Part shown: positions 43,781-57,202 of the stretch, piece by piece | Position numbering within the stretch: the stretch's first letter is position 1 | Layout of the letters: every line of letters begins with the position of its first letter | Source of the DNA: Paratinospora sagittata | Lineage: Eukaryota > Streptophyta > Magnoliopsida > Ranunculales > Menispermaceae | Direction of reading: 5' to 3' | Assembly: GCA_035771175.1 (NCBI GenBank) | Contig: CM069598.1 | Coordinates: 10,876,668 to 10,940,667, forward strand | DNA: 64,000 bases | Position numbers and translations under genes: made by a program | The notes under the pieces: generated by a model | What the model saw: the letters and a program-made list of their open reading frames with translations, nothing else | Told to the model about the DNA's origin: nothing | The model's database searches: none

Positions 43781-44207
43781 AACCCGTCTTGTTCTTCTCA
43801 ATATTACAAAACTAACTTGGAATGGCCGAATCAATAATCCCTTTCAAGTAAATAATGGCTATAATGGATGACTTGTTTGTTCTCATTATTAAAGATACAT
43901 TTAGTATTTGCTCTTTGTAATATAGCAAGAGACACTACTTAACTTTTAGACGTTTCTTATAATCTGATAATTAGAAACATCCAATTCTTTTTCAATGCAA
44001 TACTTGTAATTGTTGTGTGGTTGCCACCATTTTTATTTTATTTTAAAACTTACATCCCATGAACTGAAACATTATACATACATATATATATATATATACA
44101 TATTGCATACTAAAATACTATTTGAAAGAAGAGGAATATAATTAATAAATATATTTTTATTTTTTATTTTTTAGCTGTTTTGCTGCAACAATGCGAAGGC
44201 TTTACCC

Positions 44208-44215
44208 TATAAATA
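44208..44215 (+). promoter_or_regulatory. TATA box of the gene starting at 44316
   Basis: TATAAATA lies 101 bp before the ATG. A CT/CG dinucleotide tract (~44277-44303) follows in the presumed leader. Confidence 0.7.
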
Positions 44216-44315
44216 CCCAAACTCAGTCGTAAATTCTCTAAATCCCTCCATTTTCCCAAATTCAAATCGCTCTGCATCTCTCTCTCTCTCGCGCGCGCGC
44301 GTTCTCTCCATTTTC

Positions 44316-47300
44316 ATGGAGGATTTCGGAGCTCCGTCGTTTTCTCTAGGTCTCGATCTCGATTTCGACTCAGAAGAACCGCAACAACAACAAGATCCGA
44401 GAGAAGAATCAGTCGCAGAAGAAGCTGCTCCGATCAATGTAATAAGCTCTCAGTCGTTGGAAGAAGAAGAAGAAGAAGAAGAAGAAGGAGAAGATTTTCG
44501 ATCAGGAGAGGTAGATCGGGATCTTGACGTTGAAGAACGGCCTTGCGTCTTCAAGCGTCTCAGGCGAGGCCATTCGGCTCAGTCTTCCTGCACTAGAAAG
44601 AAAGATTCGGTGCCGTTAACTCTGAATGTTGATGATGAGATCGAGGATTTTTCTTCGCAGGAGGATGCGATTGGAGGTAAGAATCGTTCTCTTTGCGTTG
44701 TTTGTGTATTTTCGTTGTAGATTCTAATTTCCTAGTCGTGACCTTTATTGGAATTCTCTATATCAGAAATCGCAACCTGGTTGTACCTGTTTTGATTGGT
44801 AAAATGTGTTAAATCATCAATCGAGTGTCTGATTTTTAAGGAGAAAATACGAGAGTTCTGAATTTGATGTTCAAGTCAGCTGATTTAGAAGAGGAAATGA
44901 CAATCTTTCTCTAGAAATAAATAATTTTTCATCATGTTATGGCGTCTTAATATCTGTGAAATTGATAAGATAGGAGATCATTTTGGTACTGTAACTATAG
45001 GGCATGAATAATTACAAATAACAACATTGGTGCCTCCTTAAGGGCTTAGGCAAGAAGAATCAAACAATTTGTCTGTAATCCCGAAAAACTTCTGGTTCAA
45101 ATATCCATGGTTTGCTTCAGTTGCAATAGAGAAATCAATTTGCCACATTGTATGCACAATTCACTATTTGTATGGCGTGTGAAATTCATGCATATAAAGA
45201 GTCTTAGTGTTTACATGATCAATAGGAGCACGGATACATCCCTGTATTTCTGGTTGAGGAGCAAATTCCTTACTCTTTTGAAATAGAGTAAGGGTTCCCT
45301 GCAAAATGATCTTAGTGAATGGGTTGATAGTTTGAAGAAAAAATTTTATGCCAAACTCAATGTGGTAGATTGGGTGCAAAAGGTAGACTTTCAGTATGTT
45401 TGGAAATTGTGATCAATTATGCAGCAAAATTGAAGACTCTAGCATTCCACCTAAAATACCAATTGAGTTAAACCAGCAGGTGTGTGTTCTTTGAAAAATA
45501 AAGGCAGGCACAGAGGAGCAGTATTTAGACGCAAAAACATCTTTGCAAGACATCGAATGTGCTAAGCTTTTTATTAGCCACCTACCACCTCCAAAAGCCT
45601 TAACTTCAAAAGAATTTGAGCTTTCCCTATGCAAGGAGCCAAAGGAAATGGCTAAAGAGAGTAGCTATGAATCAAAACCGTGAAGAAAGATTTGCAAGGA
45701 AAGGTGATTAAAGGGTCAAGAAACTAGATAAACTTACCATGAGAATTAATGGGAACTTGTTTGCTCTAATTTAGAAAGAAGGGGGTCAATCTCTTATTCT
45801 TTCCTAGGCGTAAGAGCCATGGAAAGCGGAAATTCCAAGAAGGGCCAATTGAGGATTCAAGGGTGGCAATGGAAGGAAGGAACAAATAGGATGCTTGGGG
45901 AGCTTTGGTTAATGAAATAGGCTAGGATCCAAGGGAACCAAGCTTGAGTCTCCATACCACTTATCTTCCCAAAACTGTATGGATTACCCATCACCAATCA
46001 ATCGTATAAGTGAGTGATATGGGTGTTGAACTTTGGGAGGATTGAAGAGATGAATTTCCATGACTTTTGAAAATAGTCCTAGGGGTGATCCTAGTGTCCT
46101 TGCTTGACTCGAAAAGACCATATTTGCTCATGATAACTTAAGCCCAAAATAACTGATGCTCTCTTGGATGTTTCCACAAACACTTGACTAACCTAGAGCC
46201 TTGTTCCTCTTAATAATATTGCCCATGCCTAGGCCATCTTTGACTTCAGGATGTTGCTCTACCTTCCAATGAATTATATGAACATTACTCCCTTATCCAA
46301 ACCTTTCCAAAAAAAAAAAAAAGAAAAAAAAAAAGAAAAAAAAAGAATTAATTAGTTTTGCAACTCTCTAGCTTTTATCTATGAAACTCGGAACAACAAA
46401 AGAAAATATGTAGGGTTAGTCAAGAGAATTGACTTGATCAAAAGCTCATTTGCTCCCTTGAATAAAAAACTTCTTTTCTAATCTTCAAGCAGCCTTTGAC
46501 ATAGCTGAATCACAAAAGTCTACTTTTAGAGGATTTCCATTTAGAGGTAAGCCTAGACACTTCAAGTGCCAATCCCTTATGGAGTAGCCAACTCTTCTAG
46601 CCAGCCTTAGAAAGACTTGGCTATATTGATACTTCTATATCACTTTTAGCCATGTTCACCTTTAAACCAAAAAAATCTAACAAAAGCTTTGAAGCAATTG
46701 GATGGTGATCATGACATTTTGCTCCGTCCCTTGCAAAAGAAAGAAAATATCATCAACATATTGCAGGTGGGTAGTCTTCAGGATGGAGACTCTATAAAGC
46801 ACTTGTTTTTTGATTGTGCGTTTGCTAAAAGGATGTGGGAGAAGTGGGAAGAGTTCTTAGATGGGAGCTTCCAAGCCCCGAAGAGAGTGCTTCTCTCTCC
46901 ATCACTTGGACATGTTACCTAGGAGATCAAAAGGCATTAGGAGAGTTGTCTCTTTTGCAATGGTTTGGTCCATCTAGCTAGAAAGGAATCTAGAGTGTTT
47001 GAGGATAGGGAAGTTCATTTAGTTTGGGAGTCTTCTAAATTATCAACAACATTTTGGATTGTAATTTCTAACCTAGCTAATGGTTATTCTATTTTTGAGT
47101 GGCTAAGGAGTTGGTCTGGCTTAATGTAATTTGGCTATGTTCGGTGGGTTTTGGTTGGGTTTCGACTTTCGAGTACCCTTGGTGCTCCCTTCTGAGTGTT
47201 TGCTTGTACATTCCTTCTTTTGCTTTTAATAATCTATATCTTTCTCTTTTGTTTCCGTTTAAATAAGTATTTAGACACGTAAAGGACAAACTTTTGAAAG

Positions 47301-50300
47301 TGCTCATTTAATTGAGACATGGAATCCTCTTAGGATGTGGATCATGCCCTTTTGTTGATAAAGGACCCAGTGGTCTGAGGCTCTTTGGCTATTCCCTTGG
47401 ACTTGTAGTGAGGAGGGTGTTCCTGAGATGTTCTAAAAACTTCTTGTCTTTGTAGTGGTTTTCTATTTTAAGAAAAAAATGTTTTTCAAATCCTTTTTTT
47501 TTACATTGATTTGTTTCCTAATGCTTAAAGTTAATTAGCTAAACCTCTGTGTATTTTCTTTCTCCTTAATTTAGAAAGTGTTGGTTCTTAGAAAAAGAAA
47601 AAGATTTAACTGATTAACATTAATACACGAGAGAGCTGTGTCCTGCAACTTCATTCATTTTTCCACCTACAGTACCTCTCTTTGTCACAGGACACATAAC
47701 CTCAGTTTAGTTCTTCCATAAGTTCCTTGTTCAGATTCTTCAACACCATTGCAGTTTTGTAATAATTTCTGATTCAGCTGAGATTTAAACGTTAGAGTCA
47801 ACTCTTATGCCAATTGGTAGAAAAGCCGACATACGTCGATATGCTGATTAATATCAAATGAAAATAAAACATTATAACTTCTTTCATTTCAGCCACTACC
47901 ACAAGTGCCTTGTCTCTAAAATTTTGCCCTTGTCGGTGTACATATGTTGATTGATATGTGGACATGTCTAACCAACATAAATTATTTTACAAAAATAGTG
48001 TTGCGATATATGCCGTATCAATTGGCAACAACCTGTCTTGACTTGTCATCTTCCCTCATAGCACTTCAATTGCATTTGTTACTGATTTTGTGATCCAGCT
48101 CTTTGTAGCTCTCTTACACGTGGCATTTCAGTTGTAACGAAGTAACTCTCTTGATGATTTTGATGTCTGTATACTGATTCCTCTTTGCATCGATCTAATT
48201 TCCTTCTGGTTCAGTATATCTGGGTACAATAACTCTCTCTTTTTTGGTAAGTTGCAGATTCGTTTACCCAAAATCATTCTGTGTGTAGCAGTTCAAGGTT
48301 TCCGTTGCATGGTCAGAAGGTTCTAACCAGGCAGTCTGTGAGTAAGATAAAAGGAGGAAAAACCACACCAATTTCTGGTGCCTCAATTTCTGTTGATTTG
48401 GAGGCAAGTGAGAAGAAATTGATGTTTCCAAAATTAACTATCAGTCCAATTAGACGATTCCAGTTGCTTGATTCTGATTCTGATGACGCTTCCATCATTG
48501 AAAATAGATGCAATGATGCTAATGATGTTGGTCCATCTGAAAAGGAGAAAAAAAGGAAATCTAGTCAAGCTGTCTTGAGGTGGAAGAAAGCAAAACTTTC
48601 AGCTAGTACACCTCAAAATGAGGATTTGTGGACGAATTTCATCCCAAAGGAAACTGTTAGCATGCCAACACCTTCCCTGGACAAGTTTTGTGAAGAATAC
48701 TTCAGGTCTTCAAAGGGTGAAAATACTGCACAAAGCAATGTGGAAACTATGGATCTTGGTAGCTCTAAAAGTTGTGCAAATGGAATCAATGAAAATGCTG
48801 AATTTTGTGGGAACCTGCCCATTCTACCCCCTGCTTATAAGTATTTTTACCATGATGACCCAATGATACACAGATTAGTTCGTGACCGTTTGCCTAATTT
48901 TGTACCTCTTGGTGTTGTGGAAAACAGGGGAAACGGACAATCCGATGCAGCAGTTATTGATTACATGTAAATTCATCTCATATTTCTGCACTACAATATT
49001 TAATTTACACCAAGAACCTTATATGTGCTTCTCTAACATTAATATTGTTGTCTCAGGAGTCAGTTTGGCCATGGAGGAAGCTCTAGCCAGTTATATTGTA
49101 AGACAAAGAAGGTTCTTGAAAAAAGCTTAAAGGGCGGAAAAAAGAATTTGAAACACTCAAGTTTCAAAGAGGTCTCACAAGGATCTGATAATTGGTTGAA
49201 CCCCAAAAGTTGTGCAAACAAGGTCCTTGAAGGAAGAGCAAAAGGAGGAAGGAAGAATATGAAGCGCTCATGTGCCAAAGAAGTGTCTCAAGCTTCCCAG
49301 AGCTGGGTAAACCCCAAAAACTCTGAGAACAACCCAAAGGATGCTGGCAGAAGACGAGTTCATGCAGATGGCCATTCTGCTGGTCATTGGTATACGGGCC
49401 AGGACGGAAGAAAGGTAAGTGGATTTTATAATTGCATTTTCCCTATCAATAATTCATTTCAGTATAGTAGTCCACTATGTATTCACGTTCCATTTAATTT
49501 TCATCACTGTTGGCTTCCCAACTGATGCAGAACCAAAGATGATCAAAATTTAACTTTGCCCTGAACTTTGGTCATTTAAAGTTGAAAGTGATTTGAAGAG
49601 ATCTAATTCAATATGTAGATTTTTTTTTTTTGTAAAAGTTCAACATCTTAGAGAAATATAAAGAATTCTCATTTAATCGTTGAGAAGATCCATGTTCCTT
49701 TCAAGTTTCAACACATGCTACAACAACTATGATGAAACTTCGAACATGTTAAATTATGAAATATAATGAATCAAAGTAAAAATTTATGCTTCCAGTAAAA
49801 CTTGATGCGCATTGTGTTAGCTAGCAACTATTTTATGACTTTTCTTCTTAACATATATAGAGATTCATGGGTTGATTATGTTTATAACTCGTGTAGTCTT
49901 TTCATTTTGAAGTCAATGTTAGAGTTTCTAAATATCTTACTTTCCGTTCTTCCTTATTAATTCTTTACTTTCCATATATTACTCAAGAGAATGAAATTCA
50001 ATCTCATGTATTTGTAGTATTTACTATTTAGGAACATTTTCTTACTGTTGATGTTGACATTTATTTTACAGCCTCTCATATAAAAAGTAAAAATTCAAAA
50101 GAATTTTTTCCAATTCTGCAATTCTTTTTAATTTTTTCCGAACTTCAATGCAAGTTTTATCCTTTTTTTTGCAAGGCATTTTTTTTGTTTGCATTTAATT
50201 TGTAACTCAGATGAGTAAAAACAGAAAAAAAAAAAACAATGCATATCTTTGGAGAAGTTTGTAGAATTTTCACTTCATGCGCAGAACCTAACGTACTGGT

Positions 50301-52931
50301 CCTCTGCAATATGAATTGGGGATTTGTGTTTAATTGCAGAGTAGAAAATTGATGCCTTGTATCAAGAATTTGAATTTATTTAAGGCTGCTTGCATAGTTT
50401 TCTATCTCATTTAGTTGAAATTTTGCTGTTATGTGGAAGAATGAAATCAGGGCTAAAACCAGGGTTAAAGCAAATTATTAGCTTCACCTGCATTCTTTGA
50501 CATCTTATGCCCATAAATGGTTAGACAGCTGTTAGTAGTACCTACTTTTGAGTTTTGACTTAATTGTTAGGGATGGAAAATGATGACTTTGCAAAATGGA
50601 TACTGGATATGGTTTCCCTTATGTTTCCATGCAATCTGCCTCGTTTTGACCGTTTATATACTGGGGTTAATACTATCACATTCTTCAGGTTTATGTCACC
50701 AAAAATGGACAAGAGTTGACTGGTCAATCTGCCTATAAGCATTACAAGAAGGTACTTTAACATTGTTTATTGTGAATTTATTTATGCATATCCATCTTGT
50801 GTATGGAAGGTTGGAGTGTTTCTTTACTTTCATTTACTTTTACTGGCATGCTTCAACCATGAGGCTATGTGCTGGCAATGGCAAGGCATGGCTTTTCTTC
50901 TTGGCCTATCCTAAATTTCTTTTCTCATTGTCTTGTTTCAAGGTGCCTATTTTATAATTGAACAACTTTGACTTGGTAAAGAGGAGTCCCTTATATATCT
51001 ACGCAACACCAATAGAAATTTATACTCAACAAAATGCAGAACTCTGTCGCAATCTCCTTATGCTAGTATGCACTTGTAAAATTGTGCATTTCATACATCA
51101 CCTACCATGCTATACTGCACTACTGCGGTAGTGTGTACTTGTGAGAACCTGATGCAAGTACAATACTACAATGTTTCAATTTCTGAGTTCTCATGAAAAA
51201 AAGTAAGGGAATTCTGCAACATATTTGTATAGTTATATTATTATGTGTAATGTTTTCAAGGCGCCAAGGCGATATCTAGACGATTTGTCCCGTCTAGGCG
51301 AGGCGTAGCCTAGGCGATAAAAATATATATTTATTTATAGGCCCCTAGATAATTAATTAATTATTTACAGGTCCCTAGACTGTCCATATACAAAATTATA
51401 TATATCTAACTGTATTTTATAATAAATGTTAAATTTTCATAAAATGTTCAAAAACACTTCATGCTAATTAAATTCACGTCCACAAAACATTAATTCATGC
51501 CACAATACACACTATCCAAAAGGTTCAAAAGTACAAAACTCAAATATCTATTGCCAAAGGGTCGCCGATGGTCGCCGGAGATTTTGACGACGTTTCTTGG
51601 TCGGAGCAAATAGGAAGGATGGGCTTAAGGGTTTACTATAAAAAGTGGGCGTTTATGTTTTTAAAGCTTATTTTTTCAAATTAAAGAGACCTCTCTAAAC
51701 TTTTTAAATATTTGTACAAACCCCCACTGCTTGCCTAGCACAGAGCCTAAGCGTAGCCTTGAAAACACTGATTATGTGATGTGACATCTTACACTTTGTA
51801 TGATCTGCCTATGGTAGGAAAGACAATGGCAGAATGCATGAATTGGTGTTGCATTCATCAAGTACCGTAAAAAAGGAAAATGACCCAACTCCAGACTTCT
51901 GAAGTAAGCCTTAATTAGGATTTACTCACTTGTACATGATCAGTTTCTTCAAGGAATTAAGTCAGTGGAAATTCATGAGCATTGCACACGTCTTTACCAA
52001 GGGTTTTGACGTGCATCTGAATGGGCATGATGCCCATTGAGTAAATTCACAAGAGATTAGCTTCCATGAATTATTCAGTTTTGATTACTTAAACTAACTT
52101 TACTTGAACTCCTGTCAAGGCAAACAACAAAAAAAAATTATTTTGGTAGGACAACTTCCATCAACCTATGCACTTGCCTAGATAATGGTGAACCATAAAA
52201 TAATGTTGTCCCGAGAAATGAAGCTAAGGGTCTGTTTGATAGGTGAGAAAATTATCATGTTCTCGAGAAAATACAAGATTTTTTAAGAAAATAAGTAAGT
52301 TCTTTCTCTTTTTCTGCATTTATATTAAATTTTTTGTTTCTCCTCAGGAAAAAAAGAAAAAAATGGCTGCCAAAATTTTCTCGAGAAAATTTTTCAATCC
52401 CCTTATTTCTCACACAAATTTTCTTACCTATAAAGGAGAGAAAATTTAAGTCTAGGAGCAAATTTTTATTATAATAGATCTAAATGTTGTTTGACCCTTC
52501 CTTTGGACCCTGCGAAGGTGTGAGCTTCGTGCTCTTGGCTTTTTTTACTGATTATGTTCATGTTTATATTCAGTGAACCTTCTTACTTTTCATTCTCTTT
52601 GCATCATATGAGTATGAATAATATTTTCTTATACACAATCAAACAACAATAAGAAAAATTTGTAAAAAGAATTTGTTTGAGAACTGATTTAGTTAGAAAG
52701 CTCTGTTTCTTGAGAAAATTTTTCTTAGTTATCATGAATAAGTGGTAAACTCAGGTCCTTAAATCCCAAATTTACTGGTCAAAGCTTCTATGAAGCTATT
52801 GTTATGTTGTTTTTTGTATTACATGCACAAGTGGGTGAGTTCTTACTTGCTTTCATTGCTGACAGGAGAGTGGGAAAGGCTTCAAGAAATCAAGACAGAA
52901 AACTACTTCAAGGAAGAAATCTGGAAGGTGA
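44316..52931 (+). CDS. Plant protein of unknown function, acidic N-terminus and basic C-terminus, 5 exons
   Basis: Exons: 44316-44676, 48258-48966, 49057-49414, 50689-50751, 52866-52931, all GT-AG and in frame, ~518 aa. The N-terminus MEDFGAPSFSLGLDLDFDSE and a Glu run (residues ~50-60) are acidic. Exon 2 carries FPKLTISPIRRFQLLDSDSD and the segment from LDKFCEEYF to LPPAYKYFYHDDPMIHRLVR. The C-terminal third is Lys/Arg rich with two SQ(G/A)S..W(L/V)NPK repeats (ending near residues 390 and 430), then HWYTGQDGRKVYVTKNGQEL, TGQSAYKHYKK and a final KKSRQKTTSRKKSGR. Composition suggests a nuclear protein. From memory it resembles plant proteins annotated HAPLESS 8-like, but I am not certain. The stop codon TGA overlaps a potential donor (GGAAG|GTGAGC), so a further exon is possible. 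Confidence 0.82.
45650..46770 (-). mobile_element. LINE reverse-transcriptase remnant in intron 1
   Basis: Minus-strand translation near 46765-46730 gives LQYVDDIFFLLQ (RT active-site box). Further along come YSIRDWHLKCLGLPLNGNP-like and GMGNIIKRNKALG-like segments, then zf-RVT-type debris. Many stops. An A-rich stretch at ~46308-46345 (plus strand) interrupts it. Confidence 0.6.
46771..47260 (+). mobile_element. LINE 3'-end remnant in opposite orientation
   Basis: The plus frame contains DGDSIKHLFFDCAFAKRMWE, the zf-RVT zinc-binding end of plant LINEs, followed by a LINE-like 3' UTR. It abuts the minus-strand fragment almost exactly. Confidence 0.6.
51240..51778. mobile_element. hAT-type MITE with 8-bp target duplication, intron 4
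   Basis: The element runs 51248-51770. Ends are TAATGTTTTCAAGGC and, on the other strand, CAGTGTTTTCAAGGC (13 of 15 identical). Perfect target duplication ATTATGTG lies at 51240-51247 and 51771-51778, the length expected for hAT transposons. The 523-bp interior has GCGAGGCGTAGCC-like subterminal motifs and no transposase frame. Confidence 0.92.
52202..52495. mobile_element. Possible MITE with inverted AT-rich halves
   Basis: GGGTCTGTTTGATAGGTGAG at the left and a right part containing TTCTTACCTATAAAGG are partly inverse to each other. CTCGAGAAAAT occurs in both halves. Ends and target duplication are unclear. Confidence 0.35.
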
Positions 52932-53800
52932 GCATTTGAATCAAGATATATGCACTCTATAGCACCTTCCATTAGATATGTTATGTTATACTGCTTTCCA
53001 TTAAATATTGTTGTAATTACTGCAACTGCTGTAATAACTAATACGCAGCATTGTTCAATAGCATTCTAATTTACATTTCTTATGTTTTCCCTTCTCTTTT
53101 ACATTGCTGAGCGTTTACCCACTCTCTTTCCCTTTGCCAAATGCCAATTAAAGTTTTGATTCCTTGGAAAGTTGTTAATTATCCTTTGTCATACATTTCT
53201 TGTTTTTGCCTGCTCTTTTACGCTGATCTTGGAACCACTCTGTTCTCTACTTGATCCGAGGGCATGATGAAATTTTTTGTCCATTATCTCTGAAGTAGAG
53301 TTTCAGTTCTTATCCTTTGTGACTATTTGTTTCAGTGCAAGTTGACACTTTCACCATACTTCTGTACCACAGTATATTGACCTTTACTTTTCCGATCTTG
53401 GTCTCTTAGGTGGTAATAAATCTTTGATTTCTAATATTTGTGGACATAGTTAATTAATACCATGACAGTAGATAATACATAGACATTGATGAAAAAGACT
53501 AGGATAGAGTTTGAGGTCCCGGCAAATGGGCTAGTGGTGAGGTGACCCATGATGAGAGTGATGGACGTAGAGTAGCACAAGGTTCTGGTTAGGGCACGGG
53601 AAAAGATTTGCAATACAACGTGTTTGATAGCTGCTTATTGTCGCGAGTACATATATTATTGAAGGTGAGATGACAACACTTTCCCTAGGCGTCGAGTTTT
53701 GCTCCACTTTGTTACCTTATAGGCTACAGCTCGCTCGTTTGGTTGCTTTTGTGGATGTTCATTTTCTGGCCACATGACACGGAAAATTTTGTGCTCACTT
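52932..53800. other. 3' flank of the unknown-function gene
   Basis: Presumed 3'UTR and spacer. No further gene is supported. Confidence 0.4.
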
Positions 53801-53807
53801 TATTCAT

Positions 53808-54114
53808 TGATGATGATAGCTTGATATGTATTATTGGACCTTTATTTGAAAGTTATAGCTTTTGAATCGATTAATTTTTAATATGGTGTCAGAGTCTTTG
53901 ATTTTGTAAAAGGTCTTGAGTTTAAGTTTTGTTATTAACATTTGCATCTTTTTCATTTGTATAATTAACTGATATTTTTTTTCTTTCATCTCTCTTCTAA
54001 CTCTCAACGTGCAGGATGAGCCTGCATGTGTGGGGAAGTGTTAATGACATCTTGATATGTATTGTTGGGTTTTTATTTAAGAGTTGTAGCTTTTGAATTT
54101 AATGATTTCTAACA
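53808..54114 (+). mobile_element. TRIM-like miniature LTR element (307 bp)
   Basis: Two 76-bp direct repeats, 53808-53883 and 54039-54114, both containing CTTGATATGTATT(A/G)TTGG and TAGCTTTTGAAT. Immediately after the first lies TGGTGTCAGAGT, a near match to the initiator tRNA-Met PBS. GTGTGGGGAAG, a polypurine-like tract, lies just before the second. The interior is ~155 bp with no coding. Flanking 5-mers are not identical, so the copy is old. Confidence 0.75.
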
Positions 54115-57100
54115 TGTTCTTTATCGCCCCACTTCAACATATTCAAACTCTAGAATGGAATTTAGGGATATTTTTGGAGTTTAGGTCCGTACAAAGTGCA
54201 GGATCTGCGACTTTCAAACAAATAGATAATAGCTCATAAGTGTAACAAAAAAAAAAAAGAGGACAAGTTTGCCATTGTACGTAAATTTAACATTTAACAA
54301 TCACCAAACTGCTAATTGGTGATTGAAATGTAACAAAAATGACATCGTTTTGTAGATTTTTTTAATGTCTTTTAAATCATTGAAATCGAAATTCAGAAGA
54401 AAAATTTATGATTATGTTAAAGTTATAGGTCATTTTTAAATTGTGTAGCTTAAATTTATGATAATGTTGATCGACATAAACTTTTATTTTTTTCATTTAA
54501 AATCATATTTGAGTGATTTAAAAAATGTTGAAAGAAAAGGAAAGAACTATGCAACAATGTACTCTGGTGGTTGTTAATAACATGTAAAGTGTAATGTATC
54601 TTAATAGTTACCATATTGGCAATCAGTGACTAAAGTGACTGGAGGTATTTAGTTGTGTAGATCTTTTTTTTCTCTTTTTAATCTCTTGAATTACTTTAAC
54701 TGGAGTTCGGATGAAAAAATTACTATCGTTTAAAGTTTAAAAGTCATGTATTTAACTGATTGGCCAATCAGTCTAACTTTCTTGATAAGTGACCCGTTTG
54801 AAAAATAACTTGTAACTTGAAATACTTATAATTTTTTTTTATTTAAATTTTAATTTAAGTAATTTAAAAAATATAAAAAAAAAAATTTTATAAAACTATG
54901 GACTTTTGATCATCCAATGACTGTTAAATATTAAATGCCCGTAAAAGGGCAAACTTGTCTTTTTTTTTTTATAAAAAGTTGTACTAGGGATCTATTCTTT
55001 AAATTTTTGAAAGTCCAAGACCTTGTACATAGTTGAAAGACCTCCTCAACTTAAAAAAACACCCCTATAATTTAAAGGAAATGATAAAGTAGAGGATGAT
55101 TTAAGGATTAGTCAATGAATGAAGATCATTTGGTTCACAATTTGAAAGCAGATAAATAATTCAAAAAGTAAAAATTCTGAAAACAGCTTCATATGTTTTC
55201 TTGAATATAATCTTTTGTTTAGTAAAACTTTGAGAATTTAAATTTGAATATGTTCTTTTTTATGTTTTTGAGTTTTTTGGATATAGAAAACTATATCTAA
55301 ATTGAGTCAATATTTATTTTTTCTACCTATCATGTTCAGGTTATGAAAGGAGCATAGAAATTAGAAACACATTGACGGCCTTATTTGGAATAGTTTTAGC
55401 ATCTAGAAGAAAAACAAGTTTTTTTTAAATGCAATGTCGAAACACACAAGTTGGTTGAGTCATGCTTTTGTAAAACTCCGAAAATTGTGATTTTCTACCA
55501 CAAAAGTCGATTTTTCAAATGGCAAAAAAACTTATGTTTAGCTAATTTTTTAATGCAATGCAGTTGAAATCGTACTCTCAAACAGGACCGATATAGATAT
55601 CAACTCATAAGAAGCAAGTGGAGCTTTGGTCAATAATAAGTAATTAAGCTTCTAAGTTTATACAACACTTAAGAATGCTTACAATAAAGTATAATACAGT
55701 TTAAAAAGTAATAGTGTTGCAATTTATATTGTAATACAATATCATCGTCCACTTCAACATTATTTGTCTAAATGACAAACAAAGGCACTTAAACTTTTTA
55801 TAATTGGTGCGTCAAAGTTGTCAGCGGATAGCCATGAAAGCTGCTGCCACTGAACCAAAAGTAAAACTCAGCCCCTTCAATATTTATCCTCATTTTGTTT
55901 TCTACCGGCTAAAAATGTAATCTTTCACTTCAAATTATATTGTTTAAAATATATTTTGTTTTGTTAATACTATTTAATATTCTATTTTCATTAAAATAAT
56001 TATTTCTCTCTCAAAATGTTCTTGTATACTTTATTAGTTAAAAGTAAAAGTAGGAAAGACCTGAAAATTTTGATTAGTTTTATTCTCATTCTCATTAGAA
56101 AGAAAAAAACAGTAACTTCACTGCAAAGTGGGGCATTGTCTTTGGATAAGGGAGAGACAGAAGTCCTGGTTGAAGGGTAATATTTTAATTTTAAGTTTAA
56201 GTTTGTACCCATATTTATTCATTCACTTTAAAAAAAAACACTCAACAGTCTCGACAGTTCCTGACTCTGAAATAATATTGCCCCTGAAAAGATGTTAACA
56301 GGGACAACGGGGACATAGACAAAAAAAAATAGTAACTTTGTTTTTCCATGTGCATGCTTATATGGGAATACGTAGTTTTCCTTGTGGTTTTGAGTAATGT
56401 GTATAATTACGAGTTGAGCAGTTTAAATAATTATGACAACTATATGAAAAAATGTTATAGTTATTGTAAATATGTTGAATATCTAAATAGTAAATATATG
56501 TATTATACACATGTATCAAGAAACATAATATTCAAGCTATGTATGTATTTAAATAATGTATGTATTAAAGTTATACATGTATTCAATAGTATATGTATTT
56601 ATACGTATATTATTTATATAAATATTCTTTCACATGAATCATGTAGGAAGCCAACCCACACGACTCATATGGGTTGGTGGTATTATTTATGTATTCTCTC
56701 TATATAAATATAGAAGAGAATCATGAAGAAGTTGCAAGAAAATAAAAATGAGAAATAAAAGAAAATAAATAAAAATGAAATAAAGTTCATTCCCTTATTA
56801 AGTTTGTAATTTATTTAATTTGTATGTATAATCCTATTAGTTGATTTTATAACAATAGTAATGGGTAAGAATAATAATGCCTCCAAAAAACTATATGTTG
56901 CTGTAGGCATATATTGGCATTTTTGGATGAATTGACAGGGTGGATGTTTGTCCTGTTCATAGAATTCCTTAATCTTCATATAATTAATCACATACGTTAA
57001 ATACTAATACTAACCAATTTTTTTTTTTTCCAAAAAAATATTACTCTAATTACAAAAATTATAACTTAATATGTATACACGTTATACAATATATACTACA

Positions 57101-57171
57101 ATTGCACGTGTAATTACATTTTTAATAATTAAAAAAATATGGTAGCATGAACATAACTGAATACAATCAGT

Positions 57172-57202
<31 letters not shown>

